From: Octadecabacter algicola
GTDB taxonomy: Bacteria; Pseudomonadota; Alphaproteobacteria; Rhodobacterales; Rhodobacteraceae
Direction: 5' to 3'
DNA length: 64,000 nucleotides
Assembly: GCF_021532625.1 (NCBI RefSeq)
Contig: NZ_JAKGAR010000001.1
Location: forward strand, 930,001 to 994,000
Position 1 is the first letter of the stretch, and every line of letters begins with the position of its first letter. Below are positions 44,568 to 54,598 of the stretch, piece after piece. Below the pieces are notes generated by a model. The model was not told the origin of the DNA. It searched no databases and saw only the letters and a list, made by a program, of their open reading frames with translations. The translations under genes were made by a program, and so were the position numbers.

Positions 44568-45920
44568 ATGGCCATGTTTGATAAAATCCTCATCGCGAAC
44601 CGTGGCGAAATCGCCCTGCGTGTCATTCGTGCCTGTCGCGAAATGGGCATCGGGTCGGTCGCAGTTCATTCCACTGCAGACGCCGACGCCATGCATGTGC
44701 GCATGGCAGACGAAAGTGTATGCATCGGACCACCCGCGTCCCCACAAAGCTACCTAAGCTTTCCTGCCTTGATCTCCGCTTGTGAGATCACGGGAGCACA
44801 GGCCATTCACCCGGGTTACGGGTTCTTGTCCGAGAACGCTCAGTTCGTACAAATCGTTGAAGATCATGGACTTACGTTCATTGGTCCGACAGCAGAACAC
44901 ATCCGTACGATGGGTGACAAGATTACAGCCAAGGACACCATGAAGGCCCTTGGCGTGCCCTGTGTTCCTGGGTCAGAAGGCGGTGTCGACACCGTTGAAG
45001 ACGCTTTGAAAATTGGCGAAGAGTTCGGATATCCGGTCATCATCAAAGCCACCGCTGGTGGCGGTGGCAAAGGGATGAAAGTCGCCAATTCTGCTGAAGA
45101 AATGAAATCGGCATTCCAGACGGCACGTGCCGAGGGCAAGTCGAACTTCGGCAACCCTGATGTCTACATCGAAAAATATCTGACCACACCGCGCCACATC
45201 GAAATTCAGGTGTTTGGCGATGGCAAAGGCAACGCCGTTCACCTTGGCGAACGCGACTGTTCCTTGCAGCGCCGCCACCAAAAGGTGTTCGAGGAGGCCC
45301 CCGGCCCCTGCATTACACCTGAAGAACGTGCAGCGATTGGTAAGGTTTGCGCGGACGCTTGTGCACGCATCAACTACATCGGCGCTGGCACGATCGAGTT
45401 CCTTTACGAAAAGGGCGAGTTCTATTTCATTGAGATGAACACGCGTTTGCAGGTGGAACACCCTGTAACGGAAGCGATTTTTGACCAAGACCTCGTGCGC
45501 GAACAAATCCGCGTCGCGGCTGGGTTGCCAATGTCGTTCACGCAGGATGATCTGAAAATCCGTGGCCACGCCATTGAGGTTCGCATCAACGCTGAAAAAC
45601 TTCCAAACTTCTCGCCTTGCCCAGGTAAAATCACGCAGTTCCACGCACCCGGCGGGCTGGGCGTTCGCATGGATTCGGCGCTGTATGATGGCTACTCAAT
45701 CCCGCCCTACTACGACAGCTTGATTGGCAAGCTGATCGTACATGGCCGCGACCGCCCCGAAGCGTTGGCGCGTCTGGCACGGGCCTTGGGTGAATTGATC
45801 GTAGATGGCGTGGATACGACCGTGCCGTTGTTTCACGCTCTTTTGCAAGAAGGCGCCGTGTTAACAGGGGATTACAACATCCACTGGCTGGAACACTGGT
45901 TGGAAGAAAACCTCGCTTAA
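44568..45920 (+). CDS. accC: Biotin carboxylase of acetyl-CoA carboxylase
   Basis: AccC, 450 residues, carboxylates biotin on AccB with ATP and bicarbonate. The start [17 protein letters not shown], the ATP-grasp glycine loop [11 protein letters not shown], the HIEIQVFGD segment and [15 protein letters not shown] with catalytic Glu and Arg are intact. The stop codon overlaps that of the convergent methyltransferase gene in the palindrome TTAA, with no space for a terminator between them. Confidence 0.97.
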   Translation: MAMFDKILIANRGEIALRVIRACREMGIGSVAVHSTADADAMHVRMADESVCIGPPASPQSYLSFPALISACEITGAQAIHPGYGFLSENAQFVQIVEDHGLTFIGPTAEHIRTMGDKITAKDTMKALGVPCVPGSEGGVDTVEDALKIGEEFGYPVIIKATAGGGGKGMKVANSAEEMKSAFQTARAEGKSNFGNPDVYIEKYLTTPRHIEIQVFGDGKGNAVHLGERDCSLQRRHQKVFEEAPGPCITPEERAAIGKVCADACARINYIGAGTIEFLYEKGEFYFIEMNTRLQVEHPVTEAIFDQDLVREQIRVAAGLPMSFTQDDLKIRGHAIEVRINAEKLPNFSPCPGKITQFHAPGGLGVRMDSALYDGYSIPPYYDSLIGKLIVHGRDRPEALARLARALGELIVDGVDTTVPLFHALLQEGAVLTGDYNIHWLEHWLEENLA

Positions 45921-46627
45921 GACGTCATAGGACGCAGTGCACAAGTGCCGCGCCGCATGTCTTTCTCGCGATAATAATCAGAGACCCCGCGCCGATCATT
46001 TTTGGCGCGGGCGTCCCAATCCACCCACTCCGTTTTGTATCCTAAGGCTTCGGCGATGTGATCCATCGCCTTGAAACTTGGTACAGCCTTGATGGCCCGT
46101 TCTTGCCCTTCAAACTGCGGAATGGCGTTCAACACATTGGATGTGCGTTCAGTTTTCAGCATCATCATCGGCGCGGGTCGCATCATAAATTCGCTGTCCA
46201 CGATCACCAGTTTCGGCTGCAATTTCCGTACCAATTGGAACAAGCGGAAATGGTCCATCACATGATATAGAATGCCGAATACTCCAACGACATCATAGGT
46301 TTCACCGTTTTTGATCGCGGCTTCCATGCCTTCAAACAGATCACCGACACGCAACTCGATCTTGTCGCGTAGGTCTGCATCCGGGAAGTCAGGGAATTTA
46401 TCCACCATCTCTTGGCGCCCTTCGATCCCGACAACAGACACAGCCCCCGCCCCTGCAAAGGCATAGCACCAACGTCCATCGTGAGACGCGAGATCAAGCA
46501 CCCGTGCACCGTCAATTTCATCCGCAAAGGGCGCTATCAACGCCTCATATCGCTTGTTCATCCGCGGAACCGGTGCTGTGTGATCCTGATAATGCGGCAG
46601 ATCAGCGATGAAATCGAAAAAACCCAA
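45917..46627 (-). CDS. Class I SAM-dependent methyltransferase
   Basis: A 236-residue methyltransferase with a CmoB-like layout. The SAM-binding motif I reads [20 protein letters not shown] and the acidic residue of motif II is in [10 protein letters not shown]; later [17 protein letters not shown] and [11 protein letters not shown] correspond to motifs IV-VI. The [10 protein letters not shown] and ILYH words are shared with the CmoB group, but the long CmoB N-terminal domain is missing. The substrate is unknown. Confidence 0.85.
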   Translation of the reverse strand: MGFFDFIADLPHYQDHTAPVPRMNKRYEALIAPFADEIDGARVLDLASHDGRWCYAFAGAGAVSVVGIEGRQEMVDKFPDFPDADLRDKIELRVGDLFEGMEAAIKNGETYDVVGVFGILYHVMDHFRLFQLVRKLQPKLVIVDSEFMMRPAPMMMLKTERTSNVLNAIPQFEGQERAIKAVPSFKAMDHIAEALGYKTEWVDWDARAKNDRRGVSDYYREKDMRRGTCALRPMTS

Positions 46628-46710
46628 TGACTTAACCCTTTGTATGTTCGCGAGAATTATTTACGAAGCCCGCCAATCATGCAACAACCGTGGCGTGAAA
46701 TAGGGCCATT

Positions 46711-47352
46711 ATGACCACGACGTTAACACCGGAACTTTTACTGTCTGCCTATGCCAACGGGGTGTTCCCGATGGCAGAACACCGCGATGATGATGATGTT
46801 TTCTGGGTGGACCCCCGTCATAGGGGCATTTTGCCTTTGGACGCTTTTCATATCTCTCGATCTTTGCGCAAAACGATCCGCTCAAACCGGTTTCGAGTCA
46901 CCTTTGACCAAGATTTCGACGGCGTTGTTACTGGCTGTGCGACCCGTGACGAGACATGGATCAATGATATGCTCACCGATCTCTATGGTCAGCTCCACCG
47001 CGGCGGCGTGGCTCACTCGGTCGAGGTTTGGGATGGGGAAACATTGGTCGGTGGCGTCTTTGGAATTGCTTTGGGTGGTGCGTTTTTTGGGGAAAGCATG
47101 TTCAGCACACGAACCGATGCGTCCAAACTGGCGCTGGCCTATTTGGTGGATCGTTTGCGCGTTGGCGGATTCACCCTGTTTGATACGCAGTTCATCACAC
47201 CACATTTGGCGAGTTTGGGGGGGCTCGAAATCTCTCGCGCTGCCTATCGCGCAAGTCTAAGCGCCGCTCTAAAAGAAGATGCTGCGTTTGATCGCCAAGG
47301 CAGTGTAACGGACCCTTATTCGCTGCTGCAGCGCAACGCCCAAACGTCATAG
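46711..47352 (+). CDS. aat: Leucyl/phenylalanyl-tRNA--protein transferase
   Basis: Aat, 213 residues, attaches Leu or Phe from tRNA to proteins with N-terminal Arg or Lys and so marks them for ClpS/ClpAP. Family blocks are LLSAYANGVFPMAE, FWVDPRHRGILPLD, HSVEVWDGETLVGGVFG, GGAFFGESMFS and FDTQFITPHLASLGG. It ends convergently with a 37-base overlap into the DUF2155 gene. Confidence 0.96.
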   Translation: MTTTLTPELLLSAYANGVFPMAEHRDDDDVFWVDPRHRGILPLDAFHISRSLRKTIRSNRFRVTFDQDFDGVVTGCATRDETWINDMLTDLYGQLHRGGVAHSVEVWDGETLVGGVFGIALGGAFFGESMFSTRTDASKLALAYLVDRLRVGGFTLFDTQFITPHLASLGGLEISRAAYRASLSAALKEDAAFDRQGSVTDPYSLLQRNAQTS

Positions 47353-47678
47353 CGTGGGTGGTCCAACGCATTCAGTGCGGGGGCCGAAGCGATCATCCAA
47401 CCGCGAAAAACGGGATCGGCAGCATTGCTATAGACAACTGTGAGAAGCGCATAGGCGTCCCCCGAGCGGTTTCCACTCGGGTAGCGGCATTCGCTCATCG
47501 TGATCGCGAGCAGGCCCACGACCTGTGTCTGACCATTGCGAAAGTCCATGTCTATCGTGCGGCCCGTGATCTTATCCAGCACACGCAGTGTACCACCTGG
47601 TGCCGAAGTGGCCTGTTGCGCAGATGCAGGAGCAGCCACGGCCACGAGAAACGCCAATGCTGTCAGAACCGCTTTCAC
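47316..47678 (-). CDS. DUF2155 domain periplasmic protein
   Basis: A 120-residue exported protein. The signal peptide ends near APASAQ; the mature part has the DUF2155 pattern LRVLDKITGRTIDMD, MSECRYPSGNRSGDAYA and FRGWMIASAPALNALDHPRYDVW, with cysteines in the S-E-C-R and A-L-R-C-S words that could pair. DUF2155 is nearly confined to alphaproteobacteria and its function is unknown. It is co-transcribed with the MlaD-like and NDUFA12 genes (four-base overlap), a constant neighbourhood in this order. Confidence 0.9.
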   Translation of the reverse strand: MKAVLTALAFLVAVAAPASAQQATSAPGGTLRVLDKITGRTIDMDFRNGQTQVVGLLAITMSECRYPSGNRSGDAYALLTVVYSNAADPVFRGWMIASAPALNALDHPRYDVWALRCSSE

Positions 47679-48121
47679 GCCTCGTCTCCGCTGACGAATT
47701 TCATCAGTAATTGGATCAGGCTCACTGCGCCTTGCGTGTCTTCGATCAACGCGCCGTCTGTAAACATTTCAAACGAACCACCGGGGACGATTTCAACAAA
47801 TGTGCCGCCCAATAGGCCTTCGGATGCGACGACAGCCGCGCTATCGTCTGGAATCACGATGCCTTCGTTAATCGCGAATGAAGCTTCTGCACGGTAAGTC
47901 TCGATGTTGAGGTCCAGCCCATCGACAGTGCCAATGGAAACACCAGCAAGACGAACGTCTGTGCCAACGCTCAACCCTTCTGCGGATCGAAAATTGGCCT
48001 GTAGCGTCATGCCCGGCGTGCCACTGCTTAACCCTGTGGCGCTGAGGAGAAACCACAAAAAACCAATGGCGGTTGCAAGAACGGCAGCGCCGACGACAAC
48101 TTCTGTGGTGTTTTCACGCAT
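47675..48121 (-). CDS. mlaD: MlaD-family outer-membrane lipid transport protein
   Basis: A 148-residue inner-membrane-anchored periplasmic protein with one N-terminal helix (VVVGAAVLATAIGFLWFLL) and a single MCE domain. The block SAEGLSVGTDVRLAGVSIG and VVASEGLLGGTFVEIVPGG are characteristic. In the Mla pathway a hexamer of this protein passes phospholipids between membranes with MlaFEB; no other mla gene is near. Gene symbol assigned by family; separate mce proteins cannot be wholly excluded. Confidence 0.88.
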   Translation of the reverse strand: MRENTTEVVVGAAVLATAIGFLWFLLSATGLSSGTPGMTLQANFRSAEGLSVGTDVRLAGVSIGTVDGLDLNIETYRAEASFAINEGIVIPDDSAAVVASEGLLGGTFVEIVPGGSFEMFTDGALIEDTQGAVSLIQLLMKFVSGDEA

Positions 48122-48124
48122 GGA

Positions 48125-48502
48125 TTACTCCGGCGTCCACGCTTCGTAATCGCTGCGTGGTGCTGGGTCTTTGCGACGCAAGGAGCCGGCCGGCGCGTAG
48201 GCCGCAGCCGTACCAGTCAGGTTTTCGACATGGGGCTTTTCCCATGACTTATGCGTCAACTGATCCGGTGTCTCGTCGAACGTGTGATGCAGCCAACCGT
48301 GCCAGTCAGGGCTCACGCGGGACCCTTCAACTTCACCGTTGTAGATCACCCAGCGACGATCGCCTTTGGCGTTGGTGTAATAGATATTGCCGGCCTCATC
48401 TTCGCCGACCTTTTTACCATTGCGCCAAGTCCACAGCTGGGTGCCAAGGGTCTGCCCGTCCCACCAAGTGAAAATGCGTTTGATAAAGTTAAGGGCGCCC
48501 AT
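48125..48502 (-). CDS. NADH:ubiquinone oxidoreductase subunit NDUFA12
   Basis: A 125-residue accessory subunit of complex I, the bacterial NDUFA12/B17.2 homologue found in alphaproteobacteria. Diagnostic parts are [52 protein letters not shown] and the C-terminal [10 protein letters not shown] chose the ATG at 48502; a longer reading to 48583 adds 27 non-conserved residues and abuts the RidA stop. It sits at the edge of the peripheral arm near the quinone site in known structures. Confidence 0.95.
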   Translation of the reverse strand: MGALNFIKRIFTWWDGQTLGTQLWTWRNGKKVGEDEAGNIYYTNAKGDRRWVIYNGEVEGSRVSPDWHGWLHHTFDETPDQLTHKSWEKPHVENLTGTAAAYAPAGSLRRKDPAPRSDYEAWTPE

Positions 48503-48582
48503 GGCTATCGCTCCGAATTGCTTAGTGTGGTGATGCCCGATAAAGCCGCCAAGGTCCAGAGGGCCTGTGCTGCCTATCGGCA

Positions 48583-48942
48583 CTATCCCGCGAGTGCGGT
48601 CACTTCGATTTCGATCCGGTACTTTGGGTCAATCAAACCGCACTCGATCATTGTCGCGGCGGGTGGGTTTTCACCAAATGCCGCGCTTAAAAGCGGCCAG
48701 CAGGGTTCGAATTCTGCGGCGTCGGGAAGGTAGTAGTTAACCCGCACAGCGTTTTCGAGGCTTGTGCCCGCCTCGGCAAGTGCAGCCTTGATGACATCGA
48801 GCGCCGACGCGCACTGAGTGACCACGTCATCGCCCTGCCCCACAGTTCCAGCAACATGGACGAATCCACCAGCGACAACCGCACGGCAATAGCCGATCTT
48901 GCCTTCGAACTCTCCGCCGGAGTGGATTCGTTTGATGCGCAT
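48583..48942 (-). CDS. RidA-family deaminase
   Basis: A 119-residue member of the RidA/YjgF family, which hydrolyses reactive enamine/imine intermediates. The block [34 protein letters not shown] with the substrate-binding Arg, and the C-terminal IEIEVTALA with the conserved Glu fit the family. It starts in a one-base TAATG overlap with the clpX stop. Confidence 0.9.
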   Translation of the reverse strand: MRIKRIHSGGEFEGKIGYCRAVVAGGFVHVAGTVGQGDDVVTQCASALDVIKAALAEAGTSLENAVRVNYYLPDAAEFEPCWPLLSAAFGENPPAATMIECGLIDPKYRIEIEVTALAG

Positions 48943-50210
48943 TAGCCGGCTGACGCTGGTTCGGCTTCTTTTTTGCTGTCGTCGTGGATCATCAGCGGTG
49001 ACGCATCTGGGCCAACGGCTTCTTCGTTCACGACAACTTCGGTCACTGTGTCCATGCCAGGAAGGTCAAACATCGTATCAAGCAAGATGTCTTCCATGAT
49101 GGAGCGCAGGCCACGTGCACCTGTCTTGCGTTCGATCGCGCGTTTGGCAATCGCAGTCAGCGCGTCGTCGGTGAACGTCAGCGTGACGTCCTCGAGTTCG
49201 AACAAGCGTTGGTACTGTTTGACCAACGCGTTCTTTGGCTGGCTCAAGATCGTGACAAGCGCGTCCTCATCGAGGTCTTCAAGCGTCGCGATAACAGGCA
49301 AACGACCAACAAATTCAGGGATCAGGCCGAACTTCAGCAAATCTTCTGGTTCGAGGTCTGTGAAAATTTCGCCAACACCGCGATCATCAGGGCCGCGTAC
49401 TTCGGCACCAAAGCCCATGCCAGCACCTTTGCCGCGCTGAGCGATAATCTTGTCGAGGCCCGCAAATGCGCCACCGCAAACAAACAGGATATTTGTTGTG
49501 TCGACTTGCAAGAATTCCTGCTGCGGGTGCTTACGCCCCCCCTGTGGAGGAACGGAGGCTACGGTGCCTTCCATAATTTTCAGGAGGGCTTGCTGCACGC
49601 CTTCACCGGATACATCACGGGTGATGGACGGGTTGTCAGATTTACGAGTAATCTTATCGACTTCGTCGATGTAGACGATGCCGCGCTGTGCGCGTTCGAC
49701 GTTGTACTCAGACGCCTGAAGTAATTTCAGGATGATGTTTTCAACGTCTTCGCCCACATAACCGGCTTCGGTCAGGGTCGTCGCGTCGGCCATTGTGAAC
49801 GGCACATCCAGAATGCGCGCCAATGTTTGGGCCAGCAATGTCTTACCGCAACCCGTCGGGCCGATCAGCATGATGTTGGATTTCGCCAATTCGATGTCGG
49901 ATTTGTCGGCGTGGTTCAAACGCTTATAGTGGTTGTGAACCGCAACGGACAACACGCGTTTGGCGTGGGCCTGACCGATGACGTAATCGTCGAGCACCTG
50001 ACTGATTTCGAGGGGCGTTGGGACCCCTTCGCTGGACTTCAAGCTGGAGGATTTGGTTTCCTCGCGAATAATGTCCATGCAGAGTTCTACACATTCATCG
50101 CAAATAAAGACCGTTGGGCCTGCGATCAGCTTGCGCACCTCATGCTGGCTCTTACCGCAAAAGCTGCAGTAGAGGGTATTCTTGCTGTCACCGCCAGACG
50201 TGGTCGTCAT
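48942..50210 (-). CDS. clpX: ATP-dependent Clp protease ATP-binding subunit ClpX
   Basis: ClpX, 422 residues, unfolds substrates and feeds them to ClpP. The N-terminal zinc-binding domain has four cysteines (YCSFCGKSQ and [10 protein letters not shown]). Walker A is [12 protein letters not shown], the pore loop AGYVGEDVE, Walker [11 protein letters not shown]; the ClpP-docking I-G-F/L-type loop lies in the [13 protein letters not shown] region. Length is normal. It follows clpP by 120 bases with a large hairpin between them. Confidence 0.98.
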   Translation of the reverse strand: MTTTSGGDSKNTLYCSFCGKSQHEVRKLIAGPTVFICDECVELCMDIIREETKSSSLKSSEGVPTPLEISQVLDDYVIGQAHAKRVLSVAVHNHYKRLNHADKSDIELAKSNIMLIGPTGCGKTLLAQTLARILDVPFTMADATTLTEAGYVGEDVENIILKLLQASEYNVERAQRGIVYIDEVDKITRKSDNPSITRDVSGEGVQQALLKIMEGTVASVPPQGGRKHPQQEFLQVDTTNILFVCGGAFAGLDKIIAQRGKGAGMGFGAEVRGPDDRGVGEIFTDLEPEDLLKFGLIPEFVGRLPVIATLEDLDEDALVTILSQPKNALVKQYQRLFELEDVTLTFTDDALTAIAKRAIERKTGARGLRSIMEDILLDTMFDLPGMDTVTEVVVNEEAVGPDASPLMIHDDSKKEAEPASAG

Positions 50211-50259
50211 GTCAATATCCCTTGGCCAAATCCCTCATGCGGGTGGGCGCTAAATGTGT

Positions 50260-50297
50260 TTCGGGCTGCTTTGGAAGTCATCCTAAGGCAGCCCGAA
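50260..50297 (-). terminator. Hairpin between clpP and clpX
   Basis: TTCGGGCTGC and GCAGCCCGAA form a perfect 10-bp stem that extends inward by a few weaker pairs. It lies in the 120-base clpP-clpX spacer, shortly after the clpP stop. Lack of a U-run on the minus strand suggests partial termination or RNA stabilisation. Confidence 0.55.
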
Positions 50298-50330
50298 TTG
50301 GTCCACAATGTCAAAAAGACGCCAAGTGGC

Positions 50331-50957
50331 TTATGAATCGTCGTCCATTTTGCCACGGCTTTCGACGATCTCGTCGATATGGCCCCAGTCTTTGGCTTCT
50401 TCGGGTGTCATCCAGCTGTCGCGATCCAATGCTTCACGGATCACTTTCGCGGATTGGCCAGTATGTTTGTTGTAAAGTTTGTACATCCGTTCACGTGTCT
50501 GTTCGATGTGACGCGCTGAAATCAGAATGTCAGAGGCTTTACCTTGCGCCCCGCCAGACGGCTGGTGCACCATGATTTCGGAGTTTGGCAGCGAGAACCG
50601 CATGCCTTTTTCGCCACCAACAGCAATTACGGACCCCATTGAGGCCGCCATACCGCAGATCAGCGTGCTAACCTTGGGGCGGATATACTGCATGGTGTCA
50701 TAGATGCTCATGCCGGCATGCACAGCGCCACCGGGGCTGTTGATGTACATGGAGATTTCTTTTTTCGGATTCTCTGCTTCGAGGTGCAGAAGCTGTGCCA
50801 CGATAAGCTGGCTCATGCCGTCGTGGACGGGGCCATTTACAAAGATAATCCGTTCTTTCAGCAGGCGGCTGAAAATATCATAGGCACGTTCGCCACGGCT
50901 GGTCTGTTCGACCACCATCGGCACGAGGTTCATGTAGGTTTCGACAGGATCATGCAT
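50331..50957 (-). CDS. clpP: ATP-dependent Clp protease proteolytic subunit ClpP
   Basis: ClpP, 208 residues from the ATG at 50957 ([19 protein letters not shown]). The catalytic Ser lies in GMAASMGS, His in MVHQPSGG and Asp in LDRDSWM. A longer frame to 51017 begins at TTG with no ribosome site and is not conserved. Residues around the Ser ([17 protein letters not shown]) differ slightly from the usual L-V-I-G-Q-A-A-S-M-G-S. ClpP forms the 14-subunit chamber used with ClpX encoded downstream. Confidence 0.96.
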   Translation of the reverse strand: MHDPVETYMNLVPMVVEQTSRGERAYDIFSRLLKERIIFVNGPVHDGMSQLIVAQLLHLEAENPKKEISMYINSPGGAVHAGMSIYDTMQYIRPKVSTLICGMAASMGSVIAVGGEKGMRFSLPNSEIMVHQPSGGAQGKASDILISARHIEQTRERMYKLYNKHTGQSAKVIREALDRDSWMTPEEAKDWGHIDEIVESRGKMDDDS

Positions 50958-51134
50958 AGCTTCGGCCTTTAGAATTGGGGCGACTTCGCGCCCGTGTATG
51001 GGATATTCGTTACGCAAACCTTAGTGGTGCATTTCGGGGGCTACAAGGGGGCCACACGGGGTTTGAGCAGGTGCTAGATAAAAGCATCCGACAGACTGAA
51101 TTCAACCAGTTGCAAATTAAATGGTGCGGTTCGC

Positions 51135-52304
51135 CTATGGCTCGCGCAGCGCCTCCTGAGAGCGGTACAGCGGCTTGGTCAGATATTGCAGAACGGTCTT
51201 GGAACCGGTGTGCAATTCCACGTTTGCCTGCATGCCCGGACGGACTTCGATCTGTGATTCACGTGGCCCCAGATCTGTTGTGTCCACACGCAACGTTACG
51301 CGGTAGTGCGGCGGTGCGTTGGGGTCGCGTTCATCTTCAAACGTATCCGCAGAAATCAGGTAAACCTCAGCCGACAGAGTGCCATAAATCGTGTAGTCAT
51401 AAGCGCTTAGCTTAATCGTTGCCGCCTGCCCCGGGATAACATTGGCAATATTAGATGGGGACACTTCGGCTTCTACGAACAGCTCGTCATCCAGCGGGAT
51501 GATCTGGAAAATCTCTTCGCCGGGTCGAATAACACCACCGATTGTTGTCACGCCAAGGTTGTTGACGATCCCACGCATTGGGCTTGTGATGATCGTGCGA
51601 TCCAATCGGTCTTCTGCAACACGCAGGTCTTGGCGCAGCGTCGCAAGGACAGACAGCACTTCGGAATGTTCAGACGCGCGATCGAGTTCCGCACGGGTGA
51701 CGATTTCGTTATAAGTGTTAAGGGCGTCAGAGTTCGCCTTGCGGGCGCGGGTGACCTCGATCAGGGCTGCGATGTCACGGTTGTACAAATCTTCCATCAC
51801 GCCGAGTTCGCGGCGGGTTTCAGTGACAATCGCTTGCGCGCCTTCTGTGCGGCTAACGTAGTCGGACTGACGGGCGTTCAACAGCGCACGTTCACTGGCC
51901 ACCATATCGGGGCTAAAGGATGCGATGGCCTCAGGCACTTCAAAATCAAACATGCCGCTGATTTCTGCATCAAGACGCAGGCGGCGAATTTCGGCTGCTA
52001 TCACTTGTTCGCGCAGATCTGTCACCGAAGTCTCAAACTGTGTGCCACGCAGACGCGCCAGCACATCGCCCGGCTCAACGGAGTCGCCCTCGGCAACCAG
52101 AAGTTCAGCCAAGATACCGCCTTCGAGGTTTTGAATGATCTGCGGGCGGGAGGCAGAAACAATCGACCCATTGGCCCGAACGATTTCATCGATGGATGCA
52201 AATTTTGCCCAAAGGATAAACACCAGAACGGTTACACCGATCAGCCAGATCAGCAGGCTAGGACCACGTGCACGGCTTTCGAATTCGTCGGTAAAGGTAA
52301 CCAT
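51135..52304 (-). CDS. Type I secretion membrane-fusion protein (HlyD/LapC-like)
   Basis: A 389-residue periplasmic adaptor that links the inner-membrane ABC exporter to the outer-membrane TolC channel. One N-terminal helix (LLIWLIGVTVLVFILWA) is followed by a lipoyl/barrel-sandwich half (IIQNLEGGILAELLVAEGD), a long helical hairpin (~90-240) and the C-terminal half with MRGIVNNLGVTTIGGVIRPG. It is the last gene of a four-gene operon and overlaps the ABC gene stop by one base (TGATG). Confidence 0.93.
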   Translation of the reverse strand: MVTFTDEFESRARGPSLLIWLIGVTVLVFILWAKFASIDEIVRANGSIVSASRPQIIQNLEGGILAELLVAEGDSVEPGDVLARLRGTQFETSVTDLREQVIAAEIRRLRLDAEISGMFDFEVPEAIASFSPDMVASERALLNARQSDYVSRTEGAQAIVTETRRELGVMEDLYNRDIAALIEVTRARKANSDALNTYNEIVTRAELDRASEHSEVLSVLATLRQDLRVAEDRLDRTIITSPMRGIVNNLGVTTIGGVIRPGEEIFQIIPLDDELFVEAEVSPSNIANVIPGQAATIKLSAYDYTIYGTLSAEVYLISADTFEDERDPNAPPHYRVTLRVDTTDLGPRESQIEVRPGMQANVELHTGSKTVLQYLTKPLYRSQEALREP

Positions 52305-54598
52305 CAGGCGCTCGCTTTCTTATTGTTTTTCTGCAAGTGCGCCAGCACTTCTTGACGGGGGCCATCCACAGCCAAACGGCCGTTCTGCAGGATGACAGTA
52401 CGCTGTGTAAGTTCGAGGATCGGAACACGGTGTGTCGCGATGATCGCGGTGCGCCCTTTCAGCCATGTTTCAAGACGGCTAACCAAGGTCGCCTCAAGCG
52501 TTTGGTCCAGAGCCGCTGTTGGTTCGTCCAACAGGCATACTTTTGGGTCCTGCAACCAAAGCCGCGCCCAACCGATGGATTGACGCTGACCAATGGAAAG
52601 ACCTTCGCCGCCATCAGAAATCTCAAGGTCCAGCCCTTTGGGGTGGTTGCGAACAAACTGACCAAGGCCCGCAAAATCAAGCGCCGCCAACAGGCGGTCA
52701 TCATCGCGTTCCAGCAAAGTCAGGTTCAGGTTTTCGCGCAGCGTGCCAGAGAACAGGCGCACTTCTTGGCTAAGGTAGCCAATCGAACGGCGCAGATCGC
52801 GCGGCATCACCTGCCCCATATCAACGCCATCAATCAGAACACGACCTTTGGTCGGACGGTAAATACCAGACAACAATTTCAACATCGTTGACTTGCCGGA
52901 CCCGTTGGACCCAAGCACAGCAATATGCTGACCCGGTTCGATCTTGAGGCCCGGAATATCCAGTGTCTGGCCGCTGTCTTCGTTGTAACAAAACGCGATG
53001 TCGCGCAGCTCAAAGCCGCCCTTCATGGTTTCACGACGTAGATATGTGCGGTCTTCTTCTTGGTCTTGTTCAGCGTCGGCGATTTCGCCCAATGCTTCGA
53101 GCGCGGCTTTGACGTTGGACCAACGCGCCAATGTCGCGGCCAGTTGGGTCAATGGACCAAGGGTACGGCTGGTCAATATGCCGACGGCGATGATCGTACC
53201 GACGGTGAACTCACCTGTGAACACCATGAACGTCCCAGCAACTACCGCGGCAACATAGGTCGCCTGCTGAACGCCTTGCGCCCAAAATGTCAGTGTGCTG
53301 GCCAGTTTACGTTGCTCGGACGTCGCAAGAGAGGACACAGCGGATAGTTCCGTCCAAAGACGGCGGAACCGATCTTCGCCGCGTTGTGCTTTGATCGTGT
53401 CGGCTTCGTAAATGACTTCGTGAAGCAGTTTGTTGGATTTGGCACTTGCCCCTTGGGTCTGGTGAGTCAGCGCGATCATCTTCTTTTGCAAGAAGAAGCT
53501 CGGCAGAACCATCAGCGTTCCGCCGATAAACAGAACCCAGACAACATTGCCGCCAATGGACGCCACAAGTGCCAAGAACAGAACAATAAAGGGCAAATCT
53601 GTTAGTGTGCCGATGGTGGACGCGGTAAAGAATTCCCGCACGGAACCGAATTCGCGCACAGCGGAAAACAGACCGGACGGCGTTTGGCCCTCTTTGCCGC
53701 GACGCATCCCCAAAAGGCGGTCCATCAACAGGCTTTGCACCTGCAATTCAATCTTGCGCCCTGCCCCGTCCATCAGACGGGCACGGGCAATCCGCAGACC
53801 CGCTTCAAGCAACATCGCAAGGCCAGCACCAATCGCCAGCACCCAAAGGGTGGCGGTGGACTGGTGTGGAATAACGCGGTCATAGACCTGCAAGGAAAAT
53901 AGCGCGACGGCGACAGCCAAAAGGTTTGCCACGAACGATCCCAGAGCGATCTCGAGAAGGTGGCGGCGGAACTGGAGCATCTCGCCCCAAAACCAATGCG
54001 CTTTGTTGCCTTTGCGGGCGTGTTTCGCGGCCAAGTCTTTAACGGCCATGTCGGCACGCAGGATCAAGCCGCTGAAATGTGGCATGAATTCTGTCAGGCT
54101 GACTTCGGCGCGGTTGTCTTTGCATGTGGTGTCGAACACGATGAACGTGTCGTCTGTTTGATCCAAGATCAACAAGATCTGACCGCTGGTCATCTCTACC
54201 AAAGCGGGCCACTGATCCGGTGTTGGTTTGGCGTCCAACGCCACGGACGTCACCATGCCAGCCTCTTTGAGGGCCTTGGCGATGGCGCGCGGTGTAATGT
54301 CGTCACCGTCTTCGGTGGTCATCACCTCAAGAAGGTCAGAACGCACGATATCCACGCCCAAAAGTCCAGCGTAGGTCGCGGCTAGATCGGCACGTGACTT
54401 GGCTTTGTCGCTGTAGCGGTCATCGCCAGTTGACGTTGGGGCTGCAATAGCCCGTTCGACTTGTTCTACTTCGGCTCGGATCGGTAATTCGACGTTAGAG
54501 GCAGGTGCCGCATCGGTCTCTGCTTCTGGCTTGGCGACGCGGGTCAACTTGCCGCCACGGGTGGCGTTAATATCGAATGCAAGGACCGGACCGCTCAT
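52304..54598 (-). CDS. Type I secretion ABC exporter with degenerate C39 domain (LapB-like)
   Basis: A 764-residue exporter. The N-terminal ~200 residues correspond to a peptidase-C39-like domain without the catalytic Cys (the region DRYSDKAKSRADLAATYAG lacks it), so it would bind rather than cleave the substrate, as in RTX and adhesin exporters. Five to six helices follow (~215-480), then the ATPase domain: Walker A GSNGSGKSTMLK, signature GLSIGQRQS, Walker B VCLLDEPTAALDQ and the switch His in IATHR. It sits between TolC- and HlyD-type genes and the upstream giant-repeat adhesin, its likely cargo. Confidence 0.93.
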   Translation of the reverse strand: MSGPVLAFDINATRGGKLTRVAKPEAETDAAPASNVELPIRAEVEQVERAIAAPTSTGDDRYSDKAKSRADLAATYAGLLGVDIVRSDLLEVMTTEDGDDITPRAIAKALKEAGMVTSVALDAKPTPDQWPALVEMTSGQILLILDQTDDTFIVFDTTCKDNRAEVSLTEFMPHFSGLILRADMAVKDLAAKHARKGNKAHWFWGEMLQFRRHLLEIALGSFVANLLAVAVALFSLQVYDRVIPHQSTATLWVLAIGAGLAMLLEAGLRIARARLMDGAGRKIELQVQSLLMDRLLGMRRGKEGQTPSGLFSAVREFGSVREFFTASTIGTLTDLPFIVLFLALVASIGGNVVWVLFIGGTLMVLPSFFLQKKMIALTHQTQGASAKSNKLLHEVIYEADTIKAQRGEDRFRRLWTELSAVSSLATSEQRKLASTLTFWAQGVQQATYVAAVVAGTFMVFTGEFTVGTIIAVGILTSRTLGPLTQLAATLARWSNVKAALEALGEIADAEQDQEEDRTYLRRETMKGGFELRDIAFCYNEDSGQTLDIPGLKIEPGQHIAVLGSNGSGKSTMLKLLSGIYRPTKGRVLIDGVDMGQVMPRDLRRSIGYLSQEVRLFSGTLRENLNLTLLERDDDRLLAALDFAGLGQFVRNHPKGLDLEISDGGEGLSIGQRQSIGWARLWLQDPKVCLLDEPTAALDQTLEATLVSRLETWLKGRTAIIATHRVPILELTQRTVILQNGRLAVDGPRQEVLAHLQKNNKKASA

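Noticed and set aside
43844-44650. 268-codon minus-strand frame across accB
   Set aside because: Overlaps accB completely and the start of accC; Gly/Trp-rich reversed linker sequence, not a real gene.
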